From assembly GCA_045578725.1 (NCBI GenBank), contig JAZNKS010000051.1:1-38756 (forward strand): DNA of 38,756 nucleotides, written 5' to 3'. Made by a program: the position numbers and the translations under genes. Positions 16,196 to 23,846 of this stretch are shown piece by piece (position 1 is the first letter of the stretch; the number at the start of each line of letters is the position of its first letter). Source of the DNA: Flemingiibacterium sp045578725. Its GTDB lineage: Bacteria; Bacillota; Clostridia; Oscillospirales; CAG-272. The notes under the pieces were generated by a model. That model was not told where the DNA came from and did not search any database. It saw only the letters and a program-made list of their open reading frames with translations.

Positions 16196-16814
16196 TGCTT
16201 ACCGCTCCTCTCACCATGATATAGGCATCCTCGGATACAATCTGGATGCCGCGTCCGTCGGCGCGGGGAACCAGCAGATTGTGATAGGCAGGGACGGTAT
16301 CGGCATTGAGAAGCTCGGTGCCGGCGGTCACATCGTTAATGCCGTTTTCGACGATGGATACCACAATCGCACGGCCGGTGCGCAGGATGATCTCGCAGGA
16401 TTCCTCGGCCATGATCTTCTGGCCCTTTTTCAGATACAGAACTTCATAGCCGCCGGTCTTTTCTTCCTCCAGCGCATAGATCCGCTTTTCCAGCGCGGCC
16501 AGGCTGTCCTCCAAAATGGCATTCTTCGCCTGGGCCTCCTCCAGAGCCTTTGAAAGCTTGGCATTATCCTTGGCGGCGGCATCGGCGAGGGTGCCCATCG
16601 CCGAGAGGCGGGTTTCAAGCGAGGTGATTTTTTCCTCCAGCTCGCCGATCGCATCTTCGTAGCCGGGGATGACAACTTCATTTATGTAAGAGAGGGAGAT
16701 CAGCGGATCGGCGGCGGAATCGTAGGCAAGCTCGTCGCCCTGCACCAGCATGGCAAAAGAGGAGAGGGCCAGCGACAGGCAGGCCGCTCCGGCAATCAGT
16801 TTGATTTTCTTCAT
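16185..16814 (-). CDS. Secreted coiled-coil protein of unknown function
   Basis: I do not recognise a named family. The 209-residue protein has a signal peptide (MKKIKLIAGAACLSLALSS, cleavage near residue 25-27), then a long predicted coiled coil at about 52-120 with heptad leucines and many Glu/Lys residues, then a compact beta-rich C-terminal domain at about 122-209 that contains a GQKIMAEESCEIILRTG segment. I chose the ATG at 16814 because GGAGG stands at the right distance; the longer frame begins upstream without such a site. It overlaps the SpoIID/LytB start by 11 bases, so the two are translationally coupled and may form a complex at the cell surface. That partnership is inference. Confidence 0.82.
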   Translation of the reverse strand: MKKIKLIAGAACLSLALSSFAMLVQGDELAYDSAADPLISLSYINEVVIPGYEDAIGELEEKITSLETRLSAMGTLADAAAKDNAKLSKALEEAQAKNAILEDSLAALEKRIYALEEEKTGGYEVLYLKKGQKIMAEESCEIILRTGRAIVVSIVENGINDVTAGTELLNADTVPAYHNLLVPRADGRGIQIVSEDAYIMVRGAVSIVN

Positions 16815-16855
16815 GGAAAACCTCCGTTCTGAATTTTTACAGGTATTCACTTACT

Positions 16856-16884
16856 ATTATACAACAGCCTGCCGCTGATTTCAA
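16856..16884 (-). promoter_or_regulatory. Promoter of the coiled-coil/SpoIID/SGNH operon
   Basis: On the minus strand TTGAAA (16879-16884) is 17 bases from TATAAT (16856-16861). It is a vegetative-type promoter, which argues against strict sporulation control of this SpoIID-like protein. Confidence 0.75.
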
Positions 16885-16969
16885 GAGGGAATTGTAAACA
16901 AATCATTCCCGCACTTCTTTTTTTGTCCGGTGCGGCATATATTGATGAAAAGAAAAAGGAGGGCCTGCT

Positions 16970-17233
16970 ATGCGAATCTGCCGGTTTTCGGATCTCAAAA
17001 ACAAGGAAGTCATCAATCTGTCGGACGGCGGCCGGCTCGGCTTTGTGTCGGATATTGAGCTGGATCTCGATGACGGCCGGATCCTGTCGCTTCTGCTTCC
17101 GTCCGATGCCGGCCTCTTTCATTTCGGCAAATGCGGCATTCTGCGCGTGCTCTGGTGCGACATCGAGCGAATCGGCGACGATGTGATCCTCGTCCGTGTC
17201 AGCCCGCGCGGCGAAATCAAGGGGCACAGCTGA
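16970..17233 (+). CDS. YlmC/YmxH family sporulation protein (PRC-barrel)
   Basis: This 87-residue PRC-barrel protein shows the typical YlmC/YmxH pattern: N-terminal FSDLKNKEVINLSDG, then GFVSDIELD and a hydrophobic C-terminal strand with IERIGDDVILV. The ribosome-binding site AAGGAGG is 6 bases upstream. The molecular role is unknown; in spore formers ylmC is often near sigG, whereas here it is about 20 kb away. Just upstream, CATATATT at 16936-16943 resembles a -10 element of a sporulation sigma factor, but I could not find a matching -35. It is followed directly by a terminator. Confidence 0.9.
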   Translation: MRICRFSDLKNKEVINLSDGGRLGFVSDIELDLDDGRILSLLLPSDAGLFHFGKCGILRVLWCDIERIGDDVILVRVSPRGEIKGHS

Positions 17234-17260
17234 AAAATCCCGCCGGATGGCGGGATTTTT
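17233..17260. terminator. Bidirectional terminator after ylmC/ymxH
   Basis: AAAAATCCCGCC and GGCGGGATTTTT form a perfect 12-pair stem with a GGAT loop. It serves both ylmC/ymxH and the convergent araC-type gene. Confidence 0.92.
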
Positions 17261-17262
17261 AT

Positions 17263-18117
17263 TCAGCTTTGATCCGTTCCCGGCATCTGTCGGCGGAACG
17301 CGCCGGCGGTCATGCCGGTTTTCTTTTTGAAGAGCCGGCAGAAATAGAGGGCATCGCCGTATCCGCACATCCGCGCGATCTCGCCGACCGGCAGATCGGT
17401 GGTCTGGAGCAGATCCTTTGCGCATCCGATCCGCAGATTCAGGATATAATCGCCGGGCGGCATTCCGAAGGCCTCCCGGAACAGCTCCCGGTACCGGCTC
17501 TCGGACAGATGCTCCATTTGGGCAAGCTCGGCGATCCGGATGTCGTGTGCATAGCCGGCGTGGATGCAGCCCGCCGATTTTTCCAGCCGTCTGCGAAGAA
17601 GACCCGCATCCGGCGAATCGTCAAAGCGGTGAAGATCCCGCCCGATCCCCACCAGCAGCTGGGTCAGAAGCGAGGCGGTTATCGATTCCCAGCCGATTCT
17701 GCGGAGCATGAATTCCCGGAAGAGCTTATGAAAGATCCCCAGCGCCCGCTCCCGTCCCTCGGCGGTCAGGGTATGGATCACGCCGCTCTCAATCCGCGCG
17801 GACGCTTTCAGCGCCGCCGCCTCCCGACCGGTGAAATGGAGCCAAAAGTAGCCGATGGAGCCGCCCGGCAGAAGCTCATAGCGCTGAACCGTATCGGCAT
17901 CCCGCAGAATCATCTGCCCGGGCGTGATGGTCTGACCGAGCACATGATCGTACAGCTCGCCCGTATCGATCAGCTGAAGATACGAATCCCGCCGCCGTCT
18001 GGACTGTACAAAGGGAACCGACAGGCTGCAGTAGCCGGCGGAGTTCACCCGCAGGGGAATACTCAAATCGGCGAATTCATCCCCGTCATAGAAAAAGGAA
18101 TAGCTTTTTTGCGGCAT
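17263..18117 (-). CDS. AraC family transcriptional regulator
   Basis: The N-terminal half of this 284-residue regulator is a cupin-like ligand-binding domain (MILRDADTVQRYELLPGG, then YFWLHFTG). The C-terminal part, about 185-284, has the two AraC helix-turn-helix units (IRIAELAQMEHLSESRYRE, and later VGEIARMCGYGDALYFCRLF followed by KKKTGMTAGAFR). The ATG at 18117 is preferred because GGGAGGT precedes it; the frame is open further to 18150. It is divergent from the epimerase/dehydrogenase pair at 18287 and probably regulates it. The effector is likely a sugar or derivative but cannot be named. Confidence 0.92.
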   Translation of the reverse strand: MPQKSYSFFYDGDEFADLSIPLRVNSAGYCSLSVPFVQSRRRRDSYLQLIDTGELYDHVLGQTITPGQMILRDADTVQRYELLPGGSIGYFWLHFTGREAAALKASARIESGVIHTLTAEGRERALGIFHKLFREFMLRRIGWESITASLLTQLLVGIGRDLHRFDDSPDAGLLRRRLEKSAGCIHAGYAHDIRIAELAQMEHLSESRYRELFREAFGMPPGDYILNLRIGCAKDLLQTTDLPVGEIARMCGYGDALYFCRLFKKKTGMTAGAFRRQMPGTDQS

Positions 18118-18171
18118 AGGTACCTCCCGGCAAATCGTCGGATTGTCCATAAGAATCCGGCGGATTAAGCA

Positions 18172-18200
18172 TTGACAAAATGCTGGTTCTATTATATAAT
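18172..18200 (+). promoter_or_regulatory. Consensus promoter of the epimerase-dehydrogenase operon
   Basis: TTGACA (18172-18177) and TATAAT (18195-18200) are 17 bases apart, a perfect sigma-A consensus. It lies in the divergent region with the AraC-type regulator gene. Such a strong core suggests repression rather than activation, but no operator is evident. Confidence 0.88.
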
Positions 18201-18286
18201 GGTTTCAGCGGAATGTCAAGGCGGATCCGAAAGTGATCCGAAATTTCCGGCATTCCCCCAAAAAAGAACGGAAAAGGAAAGAAAAC

Positions 18287-19126
18287 ATGAAAACAGCTTT
18301 GAACGGCTGGTGCTTTGAAGGCCGGCTGACATTTGAGGAGGTCTTTATGGCCGCGAAGGAGGCCGGATTTGACGGAATCGAGCTGAACATCGACAAGGAG
18401 GGCCGCTCGCCGCACGCGCTGACTATGCAATCGACCGAAGCCGATTACGCCGCCATCCGCGCGCTTTCCGAAAAATACGGCCTGCCCGTCATCAGCATTG
18501 CAACCTCCCTGAGCGGCGGAATGTCCGGTACCCCCGAAAAGCACGGCGAATATCTCGCGCTGCTGGAAAAACAGCTGGAGGCGGCCCGCGCGCTCGGAGC
18601 GGCGGGGATTCTCACCTCGCCCGGCGGAATGTCCGATACGGTGAGCCTGGATGCGGCCCGCCGCGCCACGATCGGTTTCTTCCGTGCCAACCGGGACACG
18701 CTGGAAGGATGGAGGCTGAAGATCGGTCTGGAAAACGTCTGGAACGGCTTTTTCCTCTCGCCTTATGATATGGTATCGCTGATCGATGCCGTCGGCTCGC
18801 CTTCCATCGGCGCCTATTTCGATGCCGGCAATATGCTGGCCTTCTCCGATTCCCATTACTGGGCCGAGATCGTCGCGCCCTGCACCTTCTTCGTCCATGT
18901 GAAGGATTTTCTCCGCACCGTGGGCATCAATTCCGGCGGAAGCTGGGTCGATGTGGGAGAGGGAAGCGGTGTCTGGGAAAAGATCATTCCCGCGCTGTCC
19001 CGGGGCGGATTCGACGGTTATCTGACCGGCGAGGTCTTCAACCGCGCCGCCGAGGAATCCTGGGAGGACTATTACAAAAAGGTATCCGGCCAGATCCGCC
19101 GCCTTTCGGCGCTGGCAGAATCATAA
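18287..19126 (+). CDS. Sugar phosphate isomerase/epimerase (TIM barrel)
   Basis: This 279-residue xylose isomerase-like TIM-barrel protein has likely metal ligands E in GLENVWNGF, D in YFDAGNML, H in FVHVKDF and E in LTGEVFN. The start is the ATG at 18287 with AAAGGAAAG upstream; an upstream in-frame ATT codon at 18233 is not a credible start. It is followed after 24 bases by a Gfo/Idh/MocA dehydrogenase. That pair is common in catabolism of inositol, hexuronate or 3-keto-sugars, where the dehydrogenase oxidises a ring hydroxyl and the TIM-barrel protein acts on the keto product. The substrate is unknown. Confidence 0.9.
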   Translation: MKTALNGWCFEGRLTFEEVFMAAKEAGFDGIELNIDKEGRSPHALTMQSTEADYAAIRALSEKYGLPVISIATSLSGGMSGTPEKHGEYLALLEKQLEAARALGAAGILTSPGGMSDTVSLDAARRATIGFFRANRDTLEGWRLKIGLENVWNGFFLSPYDMVSLIDAVGSPSIGAYFDAGNMLAFSDSHYWAEIVAPCTFFVHVKDFLRTVGINSGGSWVDVGEGSGVWEKIIPALSRGGFDGYLTGEVFNRAAEESWEDYYKKVSGQIRRLSALAES

Positions 19127-19150
19127 TATCAACCGGAAAGGACAATCATC

Positions 19151-20197
19151 ATGAAAAAACTTGCAATGATCGGATGCGGCGGCATCGGCAACTATCACCT
19201 CGGCCATTTTCTCGGCTTTCGCGATATCGTGGAGCTGGCCGGCTTCTGCGATCTGATTCCCGAAAAGGCGCAGGCCTTCGTTGAAAAGGCTGGCTCGGGA
19301 AAGGCCTTCACCGACTATAAGGAGATGTATGACGAAATTCAGCCGGATCTTGTTTTCATCTGCGTGCCTCCGTACTGCCATGGGGAGATCGAATTTGAAA
19401 CCATCCGCCGCGGGATTCCCTTCTTCGTCGAGAAGCCTCTGGCGCTGGATCTTTCCCTTGCACGCGAAATCCGCGATGCGGCTGAAAAAAAGAATCTGAT
19501 CACCGGTGTCGGCTTCCAGTGCCGCTATTCGAATCTGGTTGAGCCGAACATGAAATTCTGTCATGAAAACAAGATCGCCTATGTGGATCTTGCCCGGATC
19601 GGCGGCGTACCCGGCATGGAATGGTGGAGAAAGAAGGATCTCTCCGGCGGCATGACGGTTGAGTGCACGATCCATCAGTTCGACCTGATCCGCTATCTCT
19701 TCGATGAGCCCGTCGAGGTCTGTACCTTTGCCGCGCGCGGCTTTGTCGATGATGTCGAGGGCTACGATACCGATGACGTGGCCTCCACCATCGTCCGCTT
19801 CAAGTCCGGCGCGATCGGAACCCTCACCTCCGGCTGTTATGCCAGGGGCGGTAATGCCTTCGACGGCAAGCTGATCTTCTCCTCCCGCGACAAGCGCTGT
19901 GAGCTGCGTCTTCTGAACACCCTTGAAATCTTCGGCGAGCTTCCCGCCGAGGCGCAGAAGACCGGCGGCTTCATCACCGCCAATGACGGCGCCATCGGTC
20001 CCGGCGGCAAGTCGGTCCTCTACCGTCAGGACGGCGATGCCGGCATTCTGTGCGACCGGACCTTCATCGAGGCGGTCATCTCCGGCGACGGCAGCAAGGT
20101 CCGCTCGCCCTATGCCGATGCCTACAAGTCGCTCTGCTTCACGATGGCCTGCAACGAGTCCATCGCGACCGGCAGGACGGTGAAGATCGAGTATTAA
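19151..20197 (+). CDS. Gfo/Idh/MocA family oxidoreductase
   Basis: This is a 348-residue NAD(P)-dependent dehydrogenase. The Rossmann motif is IGCGGIGNYH at about 7-16, the diagnostic EKPLALDLSLA is near 95-105, and the catalytic-domain ECTIHQFDLIRYLF carries the conserved histidine near residue 176. Family members oxidise sugars or polyols such as inositol and glucose derivatives. It has a ribosome-binding site (GGAAAGG) and shares the promoter at 18172 with the epimerase. The second copy of the structured repeat follows its stop. Confidence 0.93.
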   Translation: MKKLAMIGCGGIGNYHLGHFLGFRDIVELAGFCDLIPEKAQAFVEKAGSGKAFTDYKEMYDEIQPDLVFICVPPYCHGEIEFETIRRGIPFFVEKPLALDLSLAREIRDAAEKKNLITGVGFQCRYSNLVEPNMKFCHENKIAYVDLARIGGVPGMEWWRKKDLSGGMTVECTIHQFDLIRYLFDEPVEVCTFAARGFVDDVEGYDTDDVASTIVRFKSGAIGTLTSGCYARGGNAFDGKLIFSSRDKRCELRLLNTLEIFGELPAEAQKTGGFITANDGAIGPGGKSVLYRQDGDAGILCDRTFIEAVISGDGSKVRSPYADAYKSLCFTMACNESIATGRTVKIEY

Positions 20198-20209
20198 GCC
20201 CTATGAAAG

Positions 20210-20242
20210 GCGCTGTTGCAAGTTGAAAACTTGCAGCAGCGC
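20210..20242. terminator. Long hairpin after the Gfo/Idh/MocA gene
   Basis: GCGCTGTTGCAAGTT pairs with AACTTGCAGCAGCGC, 15 pairs with one G-T pair, loop GAA. There is no T run, so it is a strong structure rather than a classical terminator. It is found only beside copy 2 of the structured repeat, not copy 1. Confidence 0.7.
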
Positions 20243-20257
20243 TGGGCGTAAATGCGC

Positions 20258-20375
20258 AGGCGCTTTTGCGCCCGAATACATCGGTTTTTGTGTGCAAAGC
20301 ACACAAAAATGGAACCCTCAATGGGTTCCAAGATGTATTTACTGGGGGCTGTTGCATCGAAATGCAACAGCCCCT
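20258..20375. repeat. Structured intergenic repeat, copy 2 (118 bases)
   Basis: It is the same element as 9302-9419, in the same orientation, with four differences: one in the first hairpin loop (20267) and three in the terminal loop (20358-20361, CGAA instead of TTAG). Every predicted stem is unchanged. It lies between the convergent Gfo/Idh/MocA and lactonase genes, 15 bases from the lactonase stop, and here the terminal hairpin is followed by TTTT. Confidence 0.9.
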
Positions 20376-20389
20376 TTTGGCGTGTGAAT

Positions 20390-21430
20390 TCAATCCGGCC
20401 GTATGATAACGGCGATGGGATGGGGCAGGGGAACGGAAGCTTTCGGAATCAGGCTCCGGCCGTCCATTTCCAACAGATCCAGCTCGCCCGATTCGCAGGC
20501 CGCCGCGAGGTATCCGTCTGTGAGGATGAAATCGCGGGGAGAAGAGCCGTTAAGAGGCGTTGTGACGGGATCGGTGAGAGACGGGCCGTGTACGGAAAAA
20601 GCGGTGACGGAATCGTGACCGCGATGGGAGAGGAAGAGAATGCGCCCGTCCTCGGACAGCCGGATCGCACCTGCGGTGCTCTGTCCCCTGAAATCCGCCG
20701 GCAGAGCGGGGAAGGTCTCGCCCGGAATCAGCGATCTGTCCCGGTATTCCATAACGGTGACGGAGGATCCGAGTTCATTTACAACATAGATCCAACGTCC
20801 GTCCGGGGAGACGGCAAGATGCCGGCATCCCTCTCCCGCTGGAACCTTCGCCCCGCCGATTTTTTTAAGATTCCGGTCGTAGAGAAAGACGGTATCAAGG
20901 CCGAGATCCACGCAGAAAAGCGCCCTGCCGTCCGGGGTCGGGCTGACAAAATGCGTATGCGGCGCTTCCTGGCGGGTTGGATGCGGGCCGCGGCCGGAAT
21001 GAACAGCCATTGCCGTGATTTCGCCGGCCGCATTCATGCGGACCAGATTGCCGGAAAGATAATTGACCGCGTAGATTTCATCCCCCGCCGCCCTTTCAAG
21101 GGCCCAGGCCCCTTCAAGGGCCCAGAGATGGCAGGCGACAAGTCCGCCGGTGGAAGCGGGCGCGGTGAAATCCGACAGGGATCCGTCAGCGCGGACCGTG
21201 CAGGATACCAGTCCGGAAAAGGGCGAATCTTCAAAGGGCGCACGCAGGAGAATATACAGCCGCCCGCCGTCAGGGGAGAAGCAGAGAAACATCGGCCGGT
21301 CGAGGGGATATTCCCCCGCCGGGGTCAGCTCGCCTGCGCAGAGCTTGTAGTGCCGGATGCCGCCGCCCATCCCGGGCGTTTCACAGCAGGCGACATAAAG
21401 ATCGCGCTCAGAGTGCGGTCTGGGTGTCAT
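20390..21430 (-). CDS. Lactonase family beta-propeller protein (6-phosphogluconolactonase-like)
   Basis: This 346-residue protein is of the seven-bladed propeller lactonase family (YkgB/Pgl type). Diagnostic segments are PHTHFVSPTPDGRALFCVDL, then AGEGCRHLAVSPDG and IYVVNELGSSV. Such enzymes open sugar lactones produced by sugar dehydrogenases. The long frame extends to 21583, but its first 51 residues are a shadow of the next gene; the ATG at 21430 overlaps the RraA-like gene by 23 bases and implies coupling. An in-frame 18-base tandem duplication (21090-21126) gives WALEGA-WALERA. A lactonase beside a Gfo/Idh/MocA dehydrogenase suggests one oxidative sugar pathway. Confidence 0.86.
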   Translation of the reverse strand: MTPRPHSERDLYVACCETPGMGGGIRHYKLCAGELTPAGEYPLDRPMFLCFSPDGGRLYILLRAPFEDSPFSGLVSCTVRADGSLSDFTAPASTGGLVACHLWALEGAWALERAAGDEIYAVNYLSGNLVRMNAAGEITAMAVHSGRGPHPTRQEAPHTHFVSPTPDGRALFCVDLGLDTVFLYDRNLKKIGGAKVPAGEGCRHLAVSPDGRWIYVVNELGSSVTVMEYRDRSLIPGETFPALPADFRGQSTAGAIRLSEDGRILFLSHRGHDSVTAFSVHGPSLTDPVTTPLNGSSPRDFILTDGYLAAACESGELDLLEMDGRSLIPKASVPLPHPIAVIIRPD

Positions 21431-22310
21431 TGGGATCGCCGTTTCGGGCCATATCGTATTCCTTTGACCAATCGAGATCGCGGTATTCCTCGCCTCTGGG
21501 ATCGTTTTTGATGAAATCCACCAAAAGATCCAGCATATCCTCCGTCCAGGTATTCTTGTCGATCTGCGCGGTGGTGAAAACATTCTTCGAGATCATTTCA
21601 AAGCCGAAAATGTCCTTGACATGAGTCTTGGCCGCGCCGTCCACCACATCGGGAACCAGGTGGCTGGGGATAAAGAGTACGCCGCCGCCGGCGCCGAAGA
21701 CAATATCGCCGGGCAGGACGATCGCGCCGCCAATCCGGGTCGGCGTATTGAAGCCGGTCATCAGGAATTCGCGGATAGGGGTGGGATCGATGCCGCGGTA
21801 GTAGACCTGAACGCCCTCAACCTGCTTCATCTGCTCCACATCGCGGATACCGCCCCAGATAACACCGCCGCCGGTCTTTGTCTTGGTGGCAATGGCGGTG
21901 GTCAGATTGCCGCCGAGGAAGGTGCCCTTGTAGATTTTATCGTACATATCAGCGACCACAACGTCGCCCTCGACCAGCGAATCGATGACCCACTGATTGT
22001 AGTTGCCGCGCCGGCCCTCTTCGGCGCCGATGCCGAACATGACCTCATGCAGGTCGGGGCGGGTGGGAGCGAAGGTGCAGGTGACCGCACGGCCGATCAG
22101 CTTGCGCCCGTCATCGTGAAGGGTGTGCAGATGGCCCTCAAACTGGCTTTCGTAGCCCTGAACGAAGATCGGCTTCCAGACCTCCTCCAGCGTCATGCCG
22201 CGCAGGGCCTCCAGATAGCGGTCCGGCACGCGGGGACGGCCGTCAGGGAAGCGCTCGCCCTTCCACTTGGGCGTAAGGGCGATGATATCTTCTTTTACAT
22301 TGAAATGCAT
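21408..22310 (-). CDS. RraA family protein (HMG/CHA aldolase-like), long form
   Basis: This 300-residue protein has the RraA fold: FLGGNLTTAIATK and the ligand motif GGVIWGGIRDVEQM (the R and D of GGxRD bind substrate and metal), with DPTPIREF after it. RraA-like proteins include 4-hydroxy-4-methyl-2-oxoglutarate aldolases, oxaloacetate decarboxylases and sugar-acid pathway enzymes. It is longer than the usual 200-230 residues because of an N-terminal extension and a C-terminal tail rich in Asp, Glu and Lys. The start follows GGAGGT. It heads a two-gene minus-strand operon with the lactonase. Confidence 0.88.
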   Translation of the reverse strand: MHFNVKEDIIALTPKWKGERFPDGRPRVPDRYLEALRGMTLEEVWKPIFVQGYESQFEGHLHTLHDDGRKLIGRAVTCTFAPTRPDLHEVMFGIGAEEGRRGNYNQWVIDSLVEGDVVVADMYDKIYKGTFLGGNLTTAIATKTKTGGGVIWGGIRDVEQMKQVEGVQVYYRGIDPTPIREFLMTGFNTPTRIGGAIVLPGDIVFGAGGGVLFIPSHLVPDVVDGAAKTHVKDIFGFEMISKNVFTTAQIDKNTWTEDMLDLLVDFIKNDPRGEEYRDLDWSKEYDMARNGDPNDTQTAL

Positions 22311-22343
22311 GGGTAATACCTCCGGTTCATAGAATGTACTATC

Positions 22344-22372
22344 ATTGTACCGGACGGAGGGAGCGCTGTCAA
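22344..22372 (-). promoter_or_regulatory. Promoter of the RraA-lactonase operon
   Basis: On the minus strand TTGACA (22367-22372) is 17 bases from TACAAT (22344-22349). It gives a leader of about 25 bases with GGAGGT. Confidence 0.82.
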
Positions 22373-22444
22373 GTATTTGCGCGAATCTGCGGGGTTGTGA
22401 TAATTATTTAACACGCCCGGCTGTCATCCTTCTCCAAACCGGAC

Positions 22445-22473
22445 TTGACAAAGCACCGCGGTTGTATTATAAT
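22445..22473 (+). promoter_or_regulatory. Consensus promoter of the BNR-type gene
   Basis: TTGACA (22445-22450) and TATAAT (22468-22473) are 17 bases apart, a perfect consensus. It lies about 70 bases from the divergent RraA promoter, so one regulator could control both. Confidence 0.88.
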
Positions 22474-22499
22474 AGAAAAAAACGTTCAGGAGGATGTTT

Positions 22500-23783
22500 A
22501 TGCAGCCAGATCGTTCCCGCGAGGTCCGCATAAAGCGTGCCAACACCGACTGGTGGATTCACGAAAAGGCGATGGTCGGCGCCAACGGGCTCACCTATAT
22601 CGTCTACTGCACCGATATGGGCGAGATTCACATCAAGGAGCTGGATGCAAAATGCAGCCGGGCGCCCTCCCGCGATTTCACCCTCTGCCGGCTGAACTGC
22701 AACTACGCGGACGAGCACAACGCGCCCTCCCTCTGCGTGACGGAGGACGGCACCATCATCGTCGCCTATACCGGTCACGCGGCCACTGCCACTCTGAAAT
22801 ACCGTGTCACAACCCGGCCCTATGACATCTTCTCCTTCGGCCCGGAGAAGACACTTCGCTATGATAAAAGCGTGACCTACGCCCAGCTCTCCGAAAATTC
22901 GTCGAGAGGCGAGCTCTGGCTCTTCTGCCGCGTGGACCGCGTGACATGGGAATTCCGCTATTCCGCCGATAAAGGCAATAGCTGGAGCGAGCCGTCGAAA
23001 TTTCTTGCCTCCGATGCGGGCGGTCTCTTCTATTTCGATGTGCGCAGGATGCTCACCCGATCAGGCGAGCGGTGGCATTTTGCGCTCTACGGCCATCCGC
23101 TGGTTTCAAAGGATCACACGATCCGGAGCGGCCTTTTCAATGCCGACGGTGATCTTCTGACGATGGACGGCAAAAAGACGGAATTCAATCTCTACCGGGG
23201 CGGGCTTATGAAGCTTGATGAACTTGCCGTTGTTTATGCTTCCCCTGAAGGCACGACCTGCCGGCTTCTGGCCGTTTCCCCGACCGAGCCGTACCGTGTC
23301 GGCTTTGCCGCCTTCACCTGTAATCAGCCCGAAACGCTGGTCTATTATGCGGCCACATGGCGGGACGGGTGCTGGAATCGCTCCGAGGCGATCTGCACGG
23401 GCGGGGAATTCCTGTCCGAGGCGCGCATGGTGGACGGCTCCCAGACTTATGTCGGCGGCATGGCCTATTACTGGGGTGTCGGCGAGGCGGGTCTTTATCC
23501 GCGCGACATCGTGCCGACATCCACCAACCGGATCTACATTGCCCGCTATGACGGAACGGACCGGGTGCTGGAGAGCTATGTATCCGACGATTGGGGCAGG
23601 AGCTATAAGAGGGAATCGCTTCTCCGGCGGATTCCCGGAGCCCTCGGCATCAAGATCTGGCGGCCGACGGTTCCCGCCTTTGCGCAGGACAATCTCCCCG
23701 TCTACTGGCACGAGGGAAGCTATGGGGCGCACACCGGAGGCTGGCATTCGGATGCCGTGATGATGATCGAATATGACGATTGA
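22500..23783 (+). CDS. BNR-4-like beta-propeller protein, possible polysaccharide-active enzyme
   Basis: This 427-residue protein has no signal peptide. Its N-terminal part contains DEHNAPSLCVTEDGTIIVAY, close to the DxHNxPxxxxxxDG pattern of the BNR_4 sialidase-like propeller family, and FRYSADKGNSWSEPSKF is an Asp-box-type blade (SxDxGxxW); another is SYVSDDWGRSY. Related propellers include polysaccharide lyases acting on ulvan-like uronates, but many are uncharacterised. The ATG at 22500 is chosen because AGGAGG is 6 bases before it; the ATG at 22494 touches that site. The position between a divergent RraA-lactonase operon and mntP suggests carbohydrate catabolism. The function is not proven. 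Confidence 0.8.
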   Translation: MQPDRSREVRIKRANTDWWIHEKAMVGANGLTYIVYCTDMGEIHIKELDAKCSRAPSRDFTLCRLNCNYADEHNAPSLCVTEDGTIIVAYTGHAATATLKYRVTTRPYDIFSFGPEKTLRYDKSVTYAQLSENSSRGELWLFCRVDRVTWEFRYSADKGNSWSEPSKFLASDAGGLFYFDVRRMLTRSGERWHFALYGHPLVSKDHTIRSGLFNADGDLLTMDGKKTEFNLYRGGLMKLDELAVVYASPEGTTCRLLAVSPTEPYRVGFAAFTCNQPETLVYYAATWRDGCWNRSEAICTGGEFLSEARMVDGSQTYVGGMAYYWGVGEAGLYPRDIVPTSTNRIYIARYDGTDRVLESYVSDDWGRSYKRESLLRRIPGALGIKIWRPTVPAFAQDNLPVYWHEGSYGAHTGGWHSDAVMMIEYDD

Positions 23784-23786
23784 TGC

Positions 23787-23816
23787 TTGACAGTACCTGC
23801 CCCGATGTGGTATAAT
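23787..23816 (+). promoter_or_regulatory. Promoter of mntP
   Basis: TTGACA (23787-23792) and TATAAT (23811-23816) are 18 bases apart. The leader to the ATG at 23847 is about 25 bases, too short for the manganese riboswitch that often precedes mntP. Confidence 0.82.
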
Positions 23817-23846
23817 ATCGGTTAGTACATTTATCGGGAGAAATTC

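Noticed and set aside
16936..16943. SigE, SigG or SigK promoter before ylmC/ymxH
   Set aside because: CATATATT resembles a -10 element, but no matching -35 element is found at the proper distance.
23784..23846. Manganese riboswitch (yybP-ykoY) before mntP
   Set aside because: Only about 25 bases lie between the predicted transcription start and the ATG, far too few for this riboswitch.
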